A DNA stretch of 64,000 nt from CAXTPV01 sp965276715 (GCA_965276715.1 OZ255622.1:930001-994000); one strand, 5' to 3'. Counted from the first letter of the stretch, positions 31,930 to 43,535 are shown. Translations and numbers: made by a program. The notes: generated from the sequence alone by a model not told the origin.

Positions 31930-32829
31930 TCAATGCGCTTCGCGCGGCGCGACACCGTTGATCTCGCCGATCACGTCGGTGAGCATCGGCACGTAGTCCG
32001 CGCCGCGGCCGAGGCCGATGGCGGTGGCGAAGCTGTTGCGGACCGCCGCACCGACGGGGTTCGACGCCTGCACCGCGTTGGCGAAGCCCGAGAGGTAGGT
32101 CAGGTCCTTGAGCGCGTTGTCGAGCGTGAAGATGTGCGCCTGGCGGTTGCCGCCGACGGCATAGTCGAAGAACGTCTTGAAGAAGCCGCAATCCATCCGG
32201 CCGCCGGCGAGCACCTCGTGGAAGACCTCGCGGCTCATCCCGGCCTTGGCGCCGACCATCAGCGCCTCGGCGTAGAGCGCGGCGTAGCCGAGCGAGACGA
32301 AATTGTTCAACAGCTTCATCGTATGGCCGGTGCCGGTCGGGCCGGTCTTGACGATGCGGCCGGCGAAACTCTCGATCACCGGCATCGCGCGCGCGACCGC
32401 GTCCTCGGCGCCACCGACCATCACGTCGAGCGTGCCCGCCCACGCCTCCTTCGGCGTGCGGCTGAGCGGCGCGTCGATCAGGGTGATCCCACGCCCGGCG
32501 AGTTCGGCCGCGAGCCTTATGGTGACGGCCGGTTCCGATGTCGAACAGTCGATGACCAGAAGCTCGCGGCCGGCGGCGGCGAGGCCGTCATCGCCGCCGA
32601 GACGCGCCTCGACCTGCGGACTGCCGGTCACGCACAACACCACGATGTCGCAGCGCTCGGCCATCTCGCGCGCGGTCCTGGCCTCGGAGGCACCCTTGGC
32701 GAGCAGGTCCTCGACCGCATCGCGGGAGCGGTTGGCGAGCACGACGAGGGGAAAGCCCTTGGTCGCGAGATTGTGGGCCATGCCGTGTCCCATCTTGCCG
32801 AGGCCGATGAAGCCGATCGTTTCGGGCAT
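31930..32829 (-). CDS. NAD(P)-dependent beta-hydroxyacid dehydrogenase (HIBADH family)
   Basis: A 299-residue dehydrogenase of the 3-hydroxyisobutyrate/tartronate-semialdehyde reductase family. It has the Rossmann motif IGFIGLGKMGHGMAHNL, the substrate loop LIDAPLSRTPKEAWAGTLDVMVGG and the catalytic Lys in GHTMKLLNNFVSLGY (~residue 170). The usual DAPVSGG is DAPLSRT, a substitution that may alter specificity. ATG 32829 follows GGAG. It sits 31 bp downstream of the LacI-family gene on the same strand, so the two are probably co-transcribed and tied to the sugar-acid island. Confidence 0.87.
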   Translation of the reverse strand: MPETIGFIGLGKMGHGMAHNLATKGFPLVVLANRSRDAVEDLLAKGASEARTAREMAERCDIVVLCVTGSPQVEARLGGDDGLAAAGRELLVIDCSTSEPAVTIRLAAELAGRGITLIDAPLSRTPKEAWAGTLDVMVGGAEDAVARAMPVIESFAGRIVKTGPTGTGHTMKLLNNFVSLGYAALYAEALMVGAKAGMSREVFHEVLAGGRMDCGFFKTFFDYAVGGNRQAHIFTLDNALKDLTYLSGFANAVQASNPVGAAVRNSFATAIGLGRGADYVPMLTDVIGEINGVAPREAH

Positions 32830-32860
32830 CGTTGTTCTCCATTGCGTGTGAGGTGCGTGG

Positions 32861-33901
<1,041 letters not shown>

Positions 33902-33939
33902 CGTTGCGGATGCTATCGTGCGGCGGCGGTCAAAGATAG

Positions 33940-33955
33940 ATGGTTGCGCTACCAT
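33940..33955. promoter_or_regulatory. LacI/GntR-type operator
   Basis: ATGGTTGCGCTACCAT is a 16-bp dyad with ATGGT/ACCAT arms and one mismatched pair from a perfect ATGGTAGCGCTACCAT. That is the form bound by GntR-like LacI proteins. It lies between the divergent regulator and ABC transporter genes. Confidence 0.65.
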
Positions 33956-34019
33956 AGGCCGGCGCCTAGAGTGATTTCAACAAGAACGGGCGCCCACGCC
34001 CTGGCAGGACAGCGGATTG

Positions 34020-34029
34020 GAAACGTTTC
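34020..34029. promoter_or_regulatory. Second LacI-type palindrome before the ABC operon
   Basis: GAAACGTTTC is a perfect 10-bp palindrome with a central CG, as in many LacI-family operators. It lies 13 bp upstream of the ATPase start, partly adjoining the GAGGAA ribosome binding site, where binding could block transcription or translation. Confidence 0.4.
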
Positions 34030-34042
34030 GAGGAACCGCCTG

Positions 34043-35574
<1,532 letters not shown>

Positions 35575-35578
<4 letters not shown>

Positions 35579-36600
35579 GCCAAAGCCGGACCAGCGATGC
35601 GCTTATGGTGAACGACAGGACGGCTGCCGTTCCGCGTCGCAAGCGACGCACGCTGCGCGACACGCGCGCGCTCACGCTGCTTGTCGTGACCGCGGTGACG
35701 GTGCTCGGCGTGGGCTCGGTCGAACACGGGTTCCTCGCGCTCTCGAACCTGCGCTTCATGCTGCTCAACTCGGTGGTGCTGTCGCTGGTCGCACTCGGCC
35801 AGACGCTGGTGATCGCCACACGCGGGATCGACCTGTCGGTTGCCCCCGTGCTCGGGCTGAGCGCGGTGGTGACCGGATTGCTCGCCCAGACCGGCGGCCT
35901 GCCACTGATCGGCGCGGCCGGATTGGCACTCACGATCGGACTGGTTCTCGGCACGCTCAACGGCGTCCTGGTCGCGCGGCTCTCGATCCCGCCGATCATC
36001 ACCACGCTCGGCACCTACAGCCTCTACAGCGGCCTGATCTTCATCGTCTCGAACGGCGTGCAGGTGACCTCGGTGCCGCGGGCCTATGCGTTGTTCGGCA
36101 ACGGCGTGCTGTCTGCACTGCTGCCGGTTCCGATCCCGGTCATGGTGCTGGCCGCCGTGCTGCTCGGCATCTGGTTCATGCTCGGACACATGCCGTTCGG
36201 CCGCGCCCTGCTCGCCGTCGGCAACAACAAGGTCGCCGCCTTCAATGCCGGCATCGGCGTGATGGGCACCCAGATCAGGGCCTACACGATCTCCGGCGTG
36301 CTCGCAGCCGTCGCGGGCCTGGTGTTCGTCTGCTACACGGGCTCGGCGACGGTCACGACCGGCACCGGCGATCATGTCGAGCTGCAATCGATCGCGGTGG
36401 CACTGATCGGCGGGACGGCGATCGCCGGCGGGCGCGGCAACGTGGTGGGCACCGTGCTCGGCTCGGTGTTTCTCAGCGTGATCCTGACCGCGCTCGTCTT
36501 CGTCCACGTGCCGCCGATCTGGTACTCCGCCGGCGAGGGCCTGATGATCCTCGCGACCGTCACGGCGGGCTCGCGGTCCGCCAAGACGGCGGGGCGCTGA
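35575..36600 (+). CDS. Sugar ABC transporter permease 1 (RbsC/RhaP-type)
   Basis: A 341-residue permease with about ten helices. Characteristic segments are GQTLVIATRGIDLSVAPVLGLSAVV near residue 85 and GGTAIAGGRGNVVGTVLGSV near residue 275, which contains the EAA-like cytoplasmic loop. The N-terminal 30 residues are basic and cytosolic. The ATG overlaps the ATPase stop. It pairs with the second permease as a heterodimer, as in rhamnose and AI-2 transporters. Confidence 0.9.
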
Positions 36601-36601
36601 C

Positions 36602-37567
36602 ATGGGCTGGGAACGCGCCCTGCTCGCGCTGCTCGTCGTCGTGGTCGGCGGCCTCGCCGCGGTCGTGCCGGGGTTTTTCGACAATGCCGGCAGCTTCCTG
36701 CAACTGACCGAGAATTTCCTGCCGTTCGGGATCGTGGCGCTCGGATTGGCGACCGTGATCCTGACCGGCGGGATCGACCTCTCGGTGGGTGCCACGGCCG
36801 GGTTCTCGGCAATCGTGATGGCCGAGCTCTGGAGCGGGCTCGGCCTGTCGATCTGGCTCGCGGCCGCGGCCGGCATCGCGTCCGGCGCGCTCCTCGGCGC
36901 GGTCAACGGGCTGATCATCACGCGTCTGCGCACCGAGCCGCTGATCGCGACGCTGGCGACGAGCTTCATCATCTCGAGTGCCGCGACCGCGCTCGCGGGA
37001 GACTCGCCGCCATCCGGATTCCCCGACGCGTTCAACACGATCGGCGCGGGGGCGATCGGCATCATGCCGGTGCAGATCCTGCTGTTTGTCGTCTTCGCCC
37101 TGCTGTTCGCGGCACTGCTCGGATACAGCGCGTTCGGCCGGCGGATCGTGATGATCGGCCATAATCCGGACGCGGCCCGCTACTCGGGTGTGCGCGTCGA
37201 ACGCGTCCTGATCGGCGCCTACGTCATCAGCGGCGCGATGTCGGCGACCGCGGGCATCGTGCTCGCCTCCTACTACAGCGCGGTCCGTGCCGACATGGGC
37301 GACCTGCTGCTGCTGAGCACGATCACGATGGTTGTGCTTGGCGGCGTCAGCATCTTCGGCGGCGAAGGCAGCGTCATCGGCGTGATCATCGCCGTCCTGC
37401 TGCTCGGCTTCCTCCGCCAGGGCATGCTCATCGCCGGCTTCTCCGACATGGTCACCACGATGCTGACCGGCGCGATCCTGCTCGGCGCGATCGCGATCAA
37501 GAATGTCACCGCGGGCCGGAGGGGCGGCATGACGCTGCTCAGACGGCTCGGCCTGAAAACCGCCTGA
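36602..37567 (+). CDS. Sugar ABC transporter permease 2 (RbsC/RhaQ-type)
   Basis: A 321-residue permease of the same family, starting one base after permease 1. Signatures are LATVILTGGIDLSVGATAGFSAIV near residue 50 and LGGVSIFGGEGSVIGVIIAVL near 245. It differs enough from permease 1 to indicate an old heterodimeric pair rather than a recent duplication. The binding-protein gene follows 18 bp later. Confidence 0.9.
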   Translation: MGWERALLALLVVVVGGLAAVVPGFFDNAGSFLQLTENFLPFGIVALGLATVILTGGIDLSVGATAGFSAIVMAELWSGLGLSIWLAAAAGIASGALLGAVNGLIITRLRTEPLIATLATSFIISSAATALAGDSPPSGFPDAFNTIGAGAIGIMPVQILLFVVFALLFAALLGYSAFGRRIVMIGHNPDAARYSGVRVERVLIGAYVISGAMSATAGIVLASYYSAVRADMGDLLLLSTITMVVLGGVSIFGGEGSVIGVIIAVLLLGFLRQGMLIAGFSDMVTTMLTGAILLGAIAIKNVTAGRRGGMTLLRRLGLKTA

Positions 37568-37585
37568 CGACAATCAAGGAAGGGG

Positions 37586-38611
37586 ATGACCATGACATCA
37601 AGAACATTGCGCGTGAGGGCCACACGCTTCGGCATCCACGCGCTGCTCGCCGCCGGCACCGTCCTGCCGTTCGCGTCGGCCCGTGCGGTCGACGTCGACA
37701 CGTCGAAATCGATCAAGGTCGCGATGGTGCCGAAGCTCGTGGGCCTCTCGGTCTTCAAGGCCAACGAGTCGGGGGCGACGCAGGAAGCCAAGACGCTCAA
37801 CATCGACTTCCTCTACACCGGCCCGGTCACCGCGTCCGCGCAGGGTCAGGTCGACGTGTTCAACAGCCTCATCGCGCGCCGTTTCAACGTCATCACGACC
37901 ACGTCGAACAATCCCACGCAGTTGGCACCCGCGCTGCGCCGCGCGATGAAGCAGGGTATCAAGGTCGTAGCCTACGACAGCGACGTCTCGGCCAACGCGC
38001 GCGACTTCTTCATCCAGAACACCGACTATGCCGCGCACGGCAAGGCGCTCGTCGACGCGGTCGCCAAATACACCGGGCCGAATGCGCAGGTGGCGATCCT
38101 GTCCTCGACTCCGGACGCCACGATCCAGAACGAGTGGATCCGCGCGCTCAAGGCGTACATGACCACCGCCTATCCGAACATGAAGATCGTCACCACCGAA
38201 TACGGCCAGTCGAGCCCGTCGCAGTCGCTGACCGCGGGCACCGACATTCTGCAGGCCAACCCGCAGGTGACCGGCATCATCGCGCCGGACGGCGCGGCCG
38301 AGGTGGGTGCCGCGGCGGCGGTGGAAAAGCTCGGCAAGACCGGGAAGGTGTTCGTCACCGGCTGCAGCGATCCCGATTCGATCCGGCAATACGTCAAGTC
38401 GGGCATCATCAAGGAAAGCCCGCTGTGGGACGAGGTGAAGGAAGGCGAGCTCGTGATGTATGTCGCGCGTCTCGCGTCGAACAACGCGCTGAAGGCCAAT
38501 GACACCTTCACCGCGGGCGACCTCGGCACCTTCGCGGTCAAGGACAAGGTGATCGTGTTCAGCAAGCCGCTGGTCTTCACCACCGACAATATCGACCAGT
38601 ACAAGTTCTGA
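37586..38611 (+). CDS. Sugar ABC transporter substrate-binding protein (RhaS/LsrB-like)
   Basis: A 341-residue periplasmic binding protein of cluster B. The signal peptide is ~residues 1-33 (LLAAGTVLPFASARAVD). The first lobe has KVAMVPKLVGLSVFKANESG and GPVTASAQGQVDVFNSLIAR, the latter seen in RhaS and LsrB; the second has ILQANPQVTGIIAPDGAAE and VFVTGCSDPDSIRQYVKSG. The resemblance is to rhamnose and AI-2 binders, but the neighbouring enzymes suggest a four-carbon sugar acid or lactone ligand. ATG 37586 follows AAGGA. A GC-rich hairpin repeat separates it from the dehydrogenase gene 157 bp later. Confidence 0.88.
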   Translation: MTMTSRTLRVRATRFGIHALLAAGTVLPFASARAVDVDTSKSIKVAMVPKLVGLSVFKANESGATQEAKTLNIDFLYTGPVTASAQGQVDVFNSLIARRFNVITTTSNNPTQLAPALRRAMKQGIKVVAYDSDVSANARDFFIQNTDYAAHGKALVDAVAKYTGPNAQVAILSSTPDATIQNEWIRALKAYMTTAYPNMKIVTTEYGQSSPSQSLTAGTDILQANPQVTGIIAPDGAAEVGAAAAVEKLGKTGKVFVTGCSDPDSIRQYVKSGIIKESPLWDEVKEGELVMYVARLASNNALKANDTFTAGDLGTFAVKDKVIVFSKPLVFTTDNIDQYKF

Positions 38612-38715
38612 TCCAGTCGGCCTGCTCTCGAACCGCAAGGCGCGCGAGGTGCTCGGATGCCGCGAGAACCACAACCGGCGAAAACACGTGAATGTGTGAG
38701 CGCTCGCTTATGCGC

Positions 38716-38747
38716 GCCGGGGGTCTGGGGGCCGGCCTCGGCCCCCA
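38716..38747. repeat. GC-rich hairpin repeat, copy 2
   Basis: This 32-bp unit is nearly identical to 5390-5420. Its core CTGGGGGCCG-GCCT-CGGCCCCCAG has perfect 10-bp arms. It lies between the binding-protein and dehydrogenase genes, where it could end the transporter transcript or protect its 3' end. Confidence 0.65.
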
Positions 38748-38768
38748 GCCTTATCGATAGGAATTTCC

Positions 38769-39668
38769 ATGACACAACGCGTCGGCGTCATCGGTCTCGG
38801 CTCGATGGGGCTCGGCATGGCGCGCTCCCTGTTGCGCGCGGGCTTCACGGTCACCGGCTGCGACATCTCCGATGCACCCAAGGCGCGGCTCGAGGAGGCG
38901 GGCGGCGCCTTCGCGTCCTCGCCCGCGCGGGCGGCCGAGGGTGCGGATTGCGTGGTGGCCGTGGTGGTCAACGGCACGCAGACCGAGGACGTGCTGTTCG
39001 GCGGCGAGGGATGCGCCGCCACGATGGCGGCCGACGCGGTGTTCATCTCGTCGGCGACGATGGCGCCCGCGGTCGCGCGCGACCTCGCCGCGCGCCTCGA
39101 GGCGACGGGGCGGCATTATCTCGACGCGCCGATGAGCGGCGGCGCGGCGCGCGCCGATGAGGGCGCGCTGACGATGCTGGCGTCCGGCAGCATCGACGCG
39201 TTCGATCGCGCGCGGCCGGCGCTGGCCGCGATGACGTCCACGCTCTACGAACTGGGCGACAAGGCGGGCCAGGGTGCGGCCTTCAAGATGGTCAACCAGT
39301 TGCTCGCGGGCGTCCATATCGCGGCCGCCTGCGAGGCGATCGCCTTCGCCAGGCGCCAGGATCTCGATCTCGATCGTGTCTACGAGGTGATCACGCGGTC
39401 GGCGGGCAATTCGTGGATGTTCGAGAACCGCATCCCGCATGTGCTGGAGGGCGACTATGCGGCGCGAAGTGCCACCGACATCTTCACCAAGGATCTCGGG
39501 ATCGTGCTCGACATGGCGCGCGACGCGAAGTTCCCGGTCCCGATCGCAGGGGCCGCGCTGCAGATGTTCCTGATGACGGCCGCGTCCGGCATGGGGCGTG
39601 ACGACGATTCGTCGGTGGCACGGCTGTATGCTCAAATCGCCGGATTGTCGTTGCCCGGAAAGGCATAG
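38769..39668 (+). CDS. ltnD: L-threonate/D-erythronate dehydrogenase-like (LtnD)
   Basis: A 299-residue NAD-dependent beta-hydroxyacid dehydrogenase. The Rossmann motif is VIGLGSMGLGMARSLL, the substrate loop YLDAPMSGGAARADEGALTML (first 20 residues conserved in the family) and the catalytic Lys is in GQGAAFKMVNQLLAG (~residue 172). In known tetronate pathways LtnD oxidises threonate at C2 to 2-oxo-tetronate. The symbol rests on the company it keeps, directly upstream of OtnI- and OtnK-like genes (6-bp gap), as well as on sequence. Exact substrate stereochemistry is not visible. Confidence 0.8.
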   Translation: MTQRVGVIGLGSMGLGMARSLLRAGFTVTGCDISDAPKARLEEAGGAFASSPARAAEGADCVVAVVVNGTQTEDVLFGGEGCAATMAADAVFISSATMAPAVARDLAARLEATGRHYLDAPMSGGAARADEGALTMLASGSIDAFDRARPALAAMTSTLYELGDKAGQGAAFKMVNQLLAGVHIAAACEAIAFARRQDLDLDRVYEVITRSAGNSWMFENRIPHVLEGDYAARSATDIFTKDLGIVLDMARDAKFPVPIAGAALQMFLMTAASGMGRDDDSSVARLYAQIAGLSLPGKA

Positions 39669-39674
39669 TCCGCG

Positions 39675-40460
39675 ATGCCCAAGTTCGCCGCCAACCTGAC
39701 GATGATGTTCAACGAGCACCCGTTTCTCGACCGGTTCGCCGCGGCGGCCGATGCGGGCTTCGAGGCGGTCGAGTTCCTGTTCCCTTACGAGGCGACGCCC
39801 GAAGAGGTGGCCGAACGCGTCCGGCGCAGCGGCCTCGCGGTCGCGCTGTTCAACATGCCCCCCGGTGACTGGACGGCGGGCGAGCGCGGGCTTGCCGCCC
39901 TGCCCGGCCGTTTCGACGAGATGGACGAGGGCGTGTCGCGCGCGCTCGACTACGCGGCCGCCACGGGCGCGGGGAGGCTGCATCTGATGGCAGGGATCGC
40001 GGACGCCGACGATCCGGCTGCCGGCGAGGCCTATCGCCGTTCGGTCGCGCATTGCGCCGAGCGGCTTGCCGCACGCGGGCTCGACCTGGTGCTCGAGCCG
40101 ATCAACGCCCGCGACATGCCCGGCTATTTTCTCGACGATTTCGAGACCGTCATCTCGCTCATCGCAGCGCTCGACATGCCGAACCTCAAGCTGCAGTTCG
40201 ACATCTACCATCGCCAGGTCATGCACGGCGACGTCACGATGGCGCTCGAGCGGATGATGCAAGTGGTCGGGCATGTGCAGATCGCGAGCGTTCCGAAACG
40301 GAACGAACCCGACAGCGGCGAGCTCGATTACGGGCACGTGTTCGCGGCCCTCGATCGCCTGGACTATCGCGGCTATGTCGGCTGCGAGTATCGCCCGCGC
40401 GGCGGCACGCGCGAGGGATTGCGCTGGTTCGAACCGTTCACCGGCAACCGGGGCCTGTGA
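39675..40460 (+). CDS. otnI: 2-oxo-tetronate isomerase-like (OtnI, hydroxypyruvate isomerase family)
   Basis: A 261-residue TIM-barrel isomerase. FAANLTMMFNEHPFLDRFAAA at the start and DAGFEAVEFLFPY are Hyi/OtnI signatures. Metal and substrate residues appear in VLEPINARDMPGYF, LQFDIYHRQVMHGD and GCEYRPRGGTREGL. In tetronate catabolism OtnI converts 2-oxo- to 3-oxo-tetronate. Its stop shares a base with the kinase start (TGATG), so the two are translationally coupled. Confidence 0.85.
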   Translation: MPKFAANLTMMFNEHPFLDRFAAAADAGFEAVEFLFPYEATPEEVAERVRRSGLAVALFNMPPGDWTAGERGLAALPGRFDEMDEGVSRALDYAAATGAGRLHLMAGIADADDPAAGEAYRRSVAHCAERLAARGLDLVLEPINARDMPGYFLDDFETVISLIAALDMPNLKLQFDIYHRQVMHGDVTMALERMMQVVGHVQIASVPKRNEPDSGELDYGHVFAALDRLDYRGYVGCEYRPRGGTREGLRWFEPFTGNRGL

Positions 40461-41722
40461 TGCTGTCGCTGGGCTGCATCGCGGACGACTACACGGGTGC
40501 CTCGGACCTCGCGGGTGTGCTCTCGAGTCACGGACTGCGGACGGTGCAGACAATCGGGCTGCCGGACGATCTGGCACTCGACGATGTCGACGCGGTCGTT
40601 GTTGCGCTGAAGAGCCGGTCGATCGAGCCGGACCGCGCCGTTTCGCTCTCGCTTGCCGCTCATCGCTGGCTGGACGAGCGAGGCGCCGGCCACATCCTGT
40701 TCAAGATCTGCTCGACGTTCGATTCCACCGACCGCGGCAATATCGGGCCGGTGCTGGACGCGCTGCGCGACGCGACAGGATCGGGTGCGGTGCCGGTCAA
40801 CCCGAGCTTCGTCGAGAACGGCCGGACGGTCTATCAAGGCCATCTGTTCGTGCGCGACGTCCTGCTGTCGGACAGTCCGCTCAAGGACCATCCGCTCAAC
40901 CCGATGCACGACCCGAACCTGGTGCGCGTGCTTGTGCGGCAAAGCCGGTCGCCGGTGTCGCTGGTGACGCTGTCGACCGTCGAGGAAGGGGCGGCCGCGA
41001 TCGGCACGGCGCTCGACGCGGCGTCGGGGGCGGCCATCGTCGACGGCGTCTCACCGCGTCATCTGGACGCACTCGGCGCGGCCGCCTTGCCGCGTCGCCT
41101 GTCGTGCGGCGCGTCGGGCCTCGGCATCGGGCTCGCGCGCGCGATCATGGCGCGCGATAGCCGGCCCGTGCGCACGCGAGACGATGTGCCGAGCGCCCAA
41201 GCAGGATCGAAGGCCGCGATCCTGGCCGGGAGCTGCTCGGCGGCTACGCTGCGCCAGATCGCGCACGTGGCCTCCGGCATGGCCTGCCACGCGATCGACG
41301 TCGAGCGGCTGCTGGATGGCTCGGACGAGGCGGCGAGGGCGATCGCCTGGGCGCGCGGCAAGCTCGACAGTCCGGTGCTGGTCTCGAGCAGCGTCGAGCC
41401 GGAGACGCTCAAGCGGATCCAGGACCGGCATGGCGGGGAGAAGGTCGGCGCGGCGGTCGAGCGGGCGCTCGCGACGATCGCCGAGGCGCTGGTCGATGCC
41501 GGCGTCGCCCGGCTCGTCGTCGCCGGCGGCGAGACCTCCGGCGCGGTCGTCGACCGGCTCGGCCTGCAGGCGTTCCTGATCGGGCGGGAGATCGCGCCGG
41601 GCGTGCCCGCCCTGCAGACGATCGGCGCGCGGCACGGGGGGCTGGCGCTGGCGTTGAAATCGGGCAATTTCGGTGGCGACGATTTCTTTGACCGCGCGCT
41701 CGAGGCGTTGGGGGCGGGCTGA
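40460..41722 (+). CDS. otnK: 3-oxo-tetronate kinase-like (OtnK, DUF1537 family)
   Basis: A 420-residue four-carbon-acid-sugar kinase. The N-terminal substrate domain begins LGCIADDYTGASDLAGVLSS and includes FKICSTFDSTDRGNIGPV (~residue 90), both hallmarks. The C-terminal nucleotide domain has AAILAGSCSAATLRQI (~255) and LVVAGGETSGAVVDRLGLQ (~355). In known pathways it phosphorylates 3-oxo-tetronate at C4, and a class II aldolase-like decarboxylase (OtnC) then yields DHAP. No such decarboxylase is seen in this window. It overlaps the isomerase by one base; the lactonase gene follows 21 bp later. Confidence 0.88.
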   Translation: MLSLGCIADDYTGASDLAGVLSSHGLRTVQTIGLPDDLALDDVDAVVVALKSRSIEPDRAVSLSLAAHRWLDERGAGHILFKICSTFDSTDRGNIGPVLDALRDATGSGAVPVNPSFVENGRTVYQGHLFVRDVLLSDSPLKDHPLNPMHDPNLVRVLVRQSRSPVSLVTLSTVEEGAAAIGTALDAASGAAIVDGVSPRHLDALGAAALPRRLSCGASGLGIGLARAIMARDSRPVRTRDDVPSAQAGSKAAILAGSCSAATLRQIAHVASGMACHAIDVERLLDGSDEAARAIAWARGKLDSPVLVSSSVEPETLKRIQDRHGGEKVGAAVERALATIAEALVDAGVARLVVAGGETSGAVVDRLGLQAFLIGREIAPGVPALQTIGARHGGLALALKSGNFGGDDFFDRALEALGAG

Positions 41723-41743
41723 GACCAGACCGGAGTTCCGAGA

Positions 41744-42655
41744 ATGACCGACATCGCCGTCGTCGATCCGCGGTTCCGGCGCTTCATCCTGCCCAGCGCC
41801 AGGCTCGAGCGCATCGCCGAGGGGTTCCGCTGGACCGAGGGGCCGGTCTGGTTCGGCGATGCCGGCTGCCTGCTGTTCAGCGACATCCCGAACAACCGGA
41901 TCATGCGCTGGACCGAGGGCTACGGGCTCTCGGTCTACCGGCAGCCGAGCCAGTTCGCCAACGGCCACACGCGCGACCGCGAGGGTCGGCTGATCTCGTG
42001 CCTGCATGGCGGCCGCGCGGTCGTGCGCACCGAGCATGACGGGCGCCTCACCACGCTCGCCGACCGGTTCGAGGGCAAGCGGCTGAATTCTCCCAACGAC
42101 GTGGTGGTCAAGTCGGACGGCACGATCTGGTTCACCGACCCGCATTACGGGATCGCGATGGATTACGAGGGTGGCCGGGCCGAACAGGAACTGCCCTGCC
42201 AGGTCTACCGGCTTGATCCGGCGGATGGATCGTTGCGGGTCGCGATCGACAGCTTCGACTGCCCGAACGGCCTGTGCTTCTCGCCCGACGAGCGCACGCT
42301 CTACGTGGCCGAGACGGGACGCATGCACGACGATGCGGTGCGGCGCGGCATCCGTGCCTTCGCGATGAACGAGGACGGTGGAGCGGTGCGCGGCGAGGGC
42401 CGGCCGTTCTATGCACCGGCGGTCGGCGTCGCGGACGGTTTCCGTGCCGACGAGCACGGCAACATCTGGACCAGCGCCGGCGACGGCGTGCATTGCGTCA
42501 GCCCCGACGGCGAACTGCTCGGCCGGATCCACACGCCCGAAGCGGTCTCCAATGTCGTGTTCGGCGGCCGCTATGGCGGGCGGATTTTCATTTGCGCCAC
42601 GAGCGCGGTCCATGCCCTCTATCTGGATCTGCGGGGAGCATCCGCGCGTGGCTGA
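41744..42655 (+). CDS. SMP-30/gluconolactonase family lactonase
   Basis: A 303-residue six-bladed beta-propeller. Metal ligands are expected in FRWTEGPVW (Glu, ~residue 32), LNSPNDVVVKSDGTIWFTDP (Asn, ~115) and VGVADGFRADEHGNIWTS (Asp, ~232), all present. CPNGLCFSPDERTLYVAET is another signature. It probably hydrolyses a sugar-acid lactone, which fits an SDR-lactonase step feeding the threonate-type pathway. The SDR start overlaps its 3' end by 8 bp. Confidence 0.9.
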   Translation: MTDIAVVDPRFRRFILPSARLERIAEGFRWTEGPVWFGDAGCLLFSDIPNNRIMRWTEGYGLSVYRQPSQFANGHTRDREGRLISCLHGGRAVVRTEHDGRLTTLADRFEGKRLNSPNDVVVKSDGTIWFTDPHYGIAMDYEGGRAEQELPCQVYRLDPADGSLRVAIDSFDCPNGLCFSPDERTLYVAETGRMHDDAVRRGIRAFAMNEDGGAVRGEGRPFYAPAVGVADGFRADEHGNIWTSAGDGVHCVSPDGELLGRIHTPEAVSNVVFGGRYGGRIFICATSAVHALYLDLRGASARG

Positions 42656-43397
42656 GCCGGGTATCGCACTGGTCACGGGGGCTGGCAGCGGGATCGGCCG
42701 CGCGGTCGCGTGCGGGCTGGTCACGGACGGCTGGTCGGTCGTCCTCGCCGGCCGGCGGGCGGAACCCCTCGAAGAGACCGCCGCGTCGACGGGCGCGTCC
42801 GGACGCACGCTGGTGCATCCGACGGACGTCGCCGACCCGGCCTCGGTCGACCTCCTGTTCGATGCGGTACGGCAACGCTTTGGCCGGCTCGACCTGCTGT
42901 TCAACAATGCCGGCATCAGCGTCTCCGCCGCCCCCGACGCGCTGACGTTCGAGCAATGGCAGTCGGTGGTCTCGATCAACCTGACCGGATCGTTCCTGTG
43001 CGCGCAGGGCGCGTTCCGATTGATGCGCGAACAGGTCCCGCAAGGCGGCCGCATCGTCAACAACGGCTCGATCTCGGCGCACGCGCCGCGGCCGAACTCG
43101 ATCGCCTACACCGCGACCAAGCATGCGATCACGGGTCTGACCAAGTCGCTCTCGCTCGACGGGCGCCGGTTCGGGATCGCGTGCGGCCAGATCGACATCG
43201 GCAATGCGCTGACGCCGATGGCGGCGAGCATGCGGACCGGCGTGCTGCAAGCGCATGGCGAGGTGGCGATCGAGCCGACGATGGACGTGTCGGACGTGGT
43301 GCGCGCGGTGCTGTTCATGGCGTCGATGCCGCCGGACGCCAACGTGCAGACCATGACGGTGATGGCGACCGGCATGCCGTTCGTCGGCCGCGGGTGA
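42648..43397 (+). CDS. Short-chain dehydrogenase/reductase of the sugar-acid locus
   Basis: A 249-residue classical SDR: VTGAGSGIGRAVACGL near residue 12, NNAG near 84, and the catalytic Ser and YTATK near residues 135-152 (NNGSISAHAPRPNSIAYTAT). GTG 42648 has a GGGGAG ribosome binding site and overlaps the lactonase gene. It probably oxidises a sugar to the lactone that its neighbour opens, or acts on a related polyol. The exact substrate is unknown. It ends the rightward run; a cluster of hairpins follows. Confidence 0.87.
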   Translation: MAEPGIALVTGAGSGIGRAVACGLVTDGWSVVLAGRRAEPLEETAASTGASGRTLVHPTDVADPASVDLLFDAVRQRFGRLDLLFNNAGISVSAAPDALTFEQWQSVVSINLTGSFLCAQGAFRLMREQVPQGGRIVNNGSISAHAPRPNSIAYTATKHAITGLTKSLSLDGRRFGIACGQIDIGNALTPMAASMRTGVLQAHGEVAIEPTMDVSDVVRAVLFMASMPPDANVQTMTVMATGMPFVGRG

Positions 43398-43403
43398 GCA
43401 AGC

Positions 43404-43535
43404 CTTGGGGCGCCGCCCCAAGCCCCGCTGGGCGCAGCGCGCCCAGACCCGCAAGACATCATGGGCGGTCCAGGGGGCCTCCCCTGGCGGGGCGCGGGGC
43501 GGAGCCCCGCATTTCGCCAATTGCGCCTTCGGCGC
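43404..43535. repeat. Cluster of five hairpins at a convergent junction
   Basis: Five dyads follow one another: 43404-43422 (CTTGGGGC-GCC-GCCCCAAG), 43428-43446 (CTGGGCGC-AGC-GCGCCCAG), 43470-43487 (CCAGGGG/CCCCTGG), 43494-43510 (GCGGGGC-GGA-GCCCCGC) and 43523-43535 (GCGCC-TTC-GGCGC). They lie between the convergent SDR and WrbA-like genes. They resemble REP/BIME-type clusters more than a single terminator. Confidence 0.6.

Noticed and set aside
43404..43535. CRISPR-like array from the consecutive repeats
   Set aside because: The units are different hairpins without a constant repeat or spacer length, and no cas genes are nearby.
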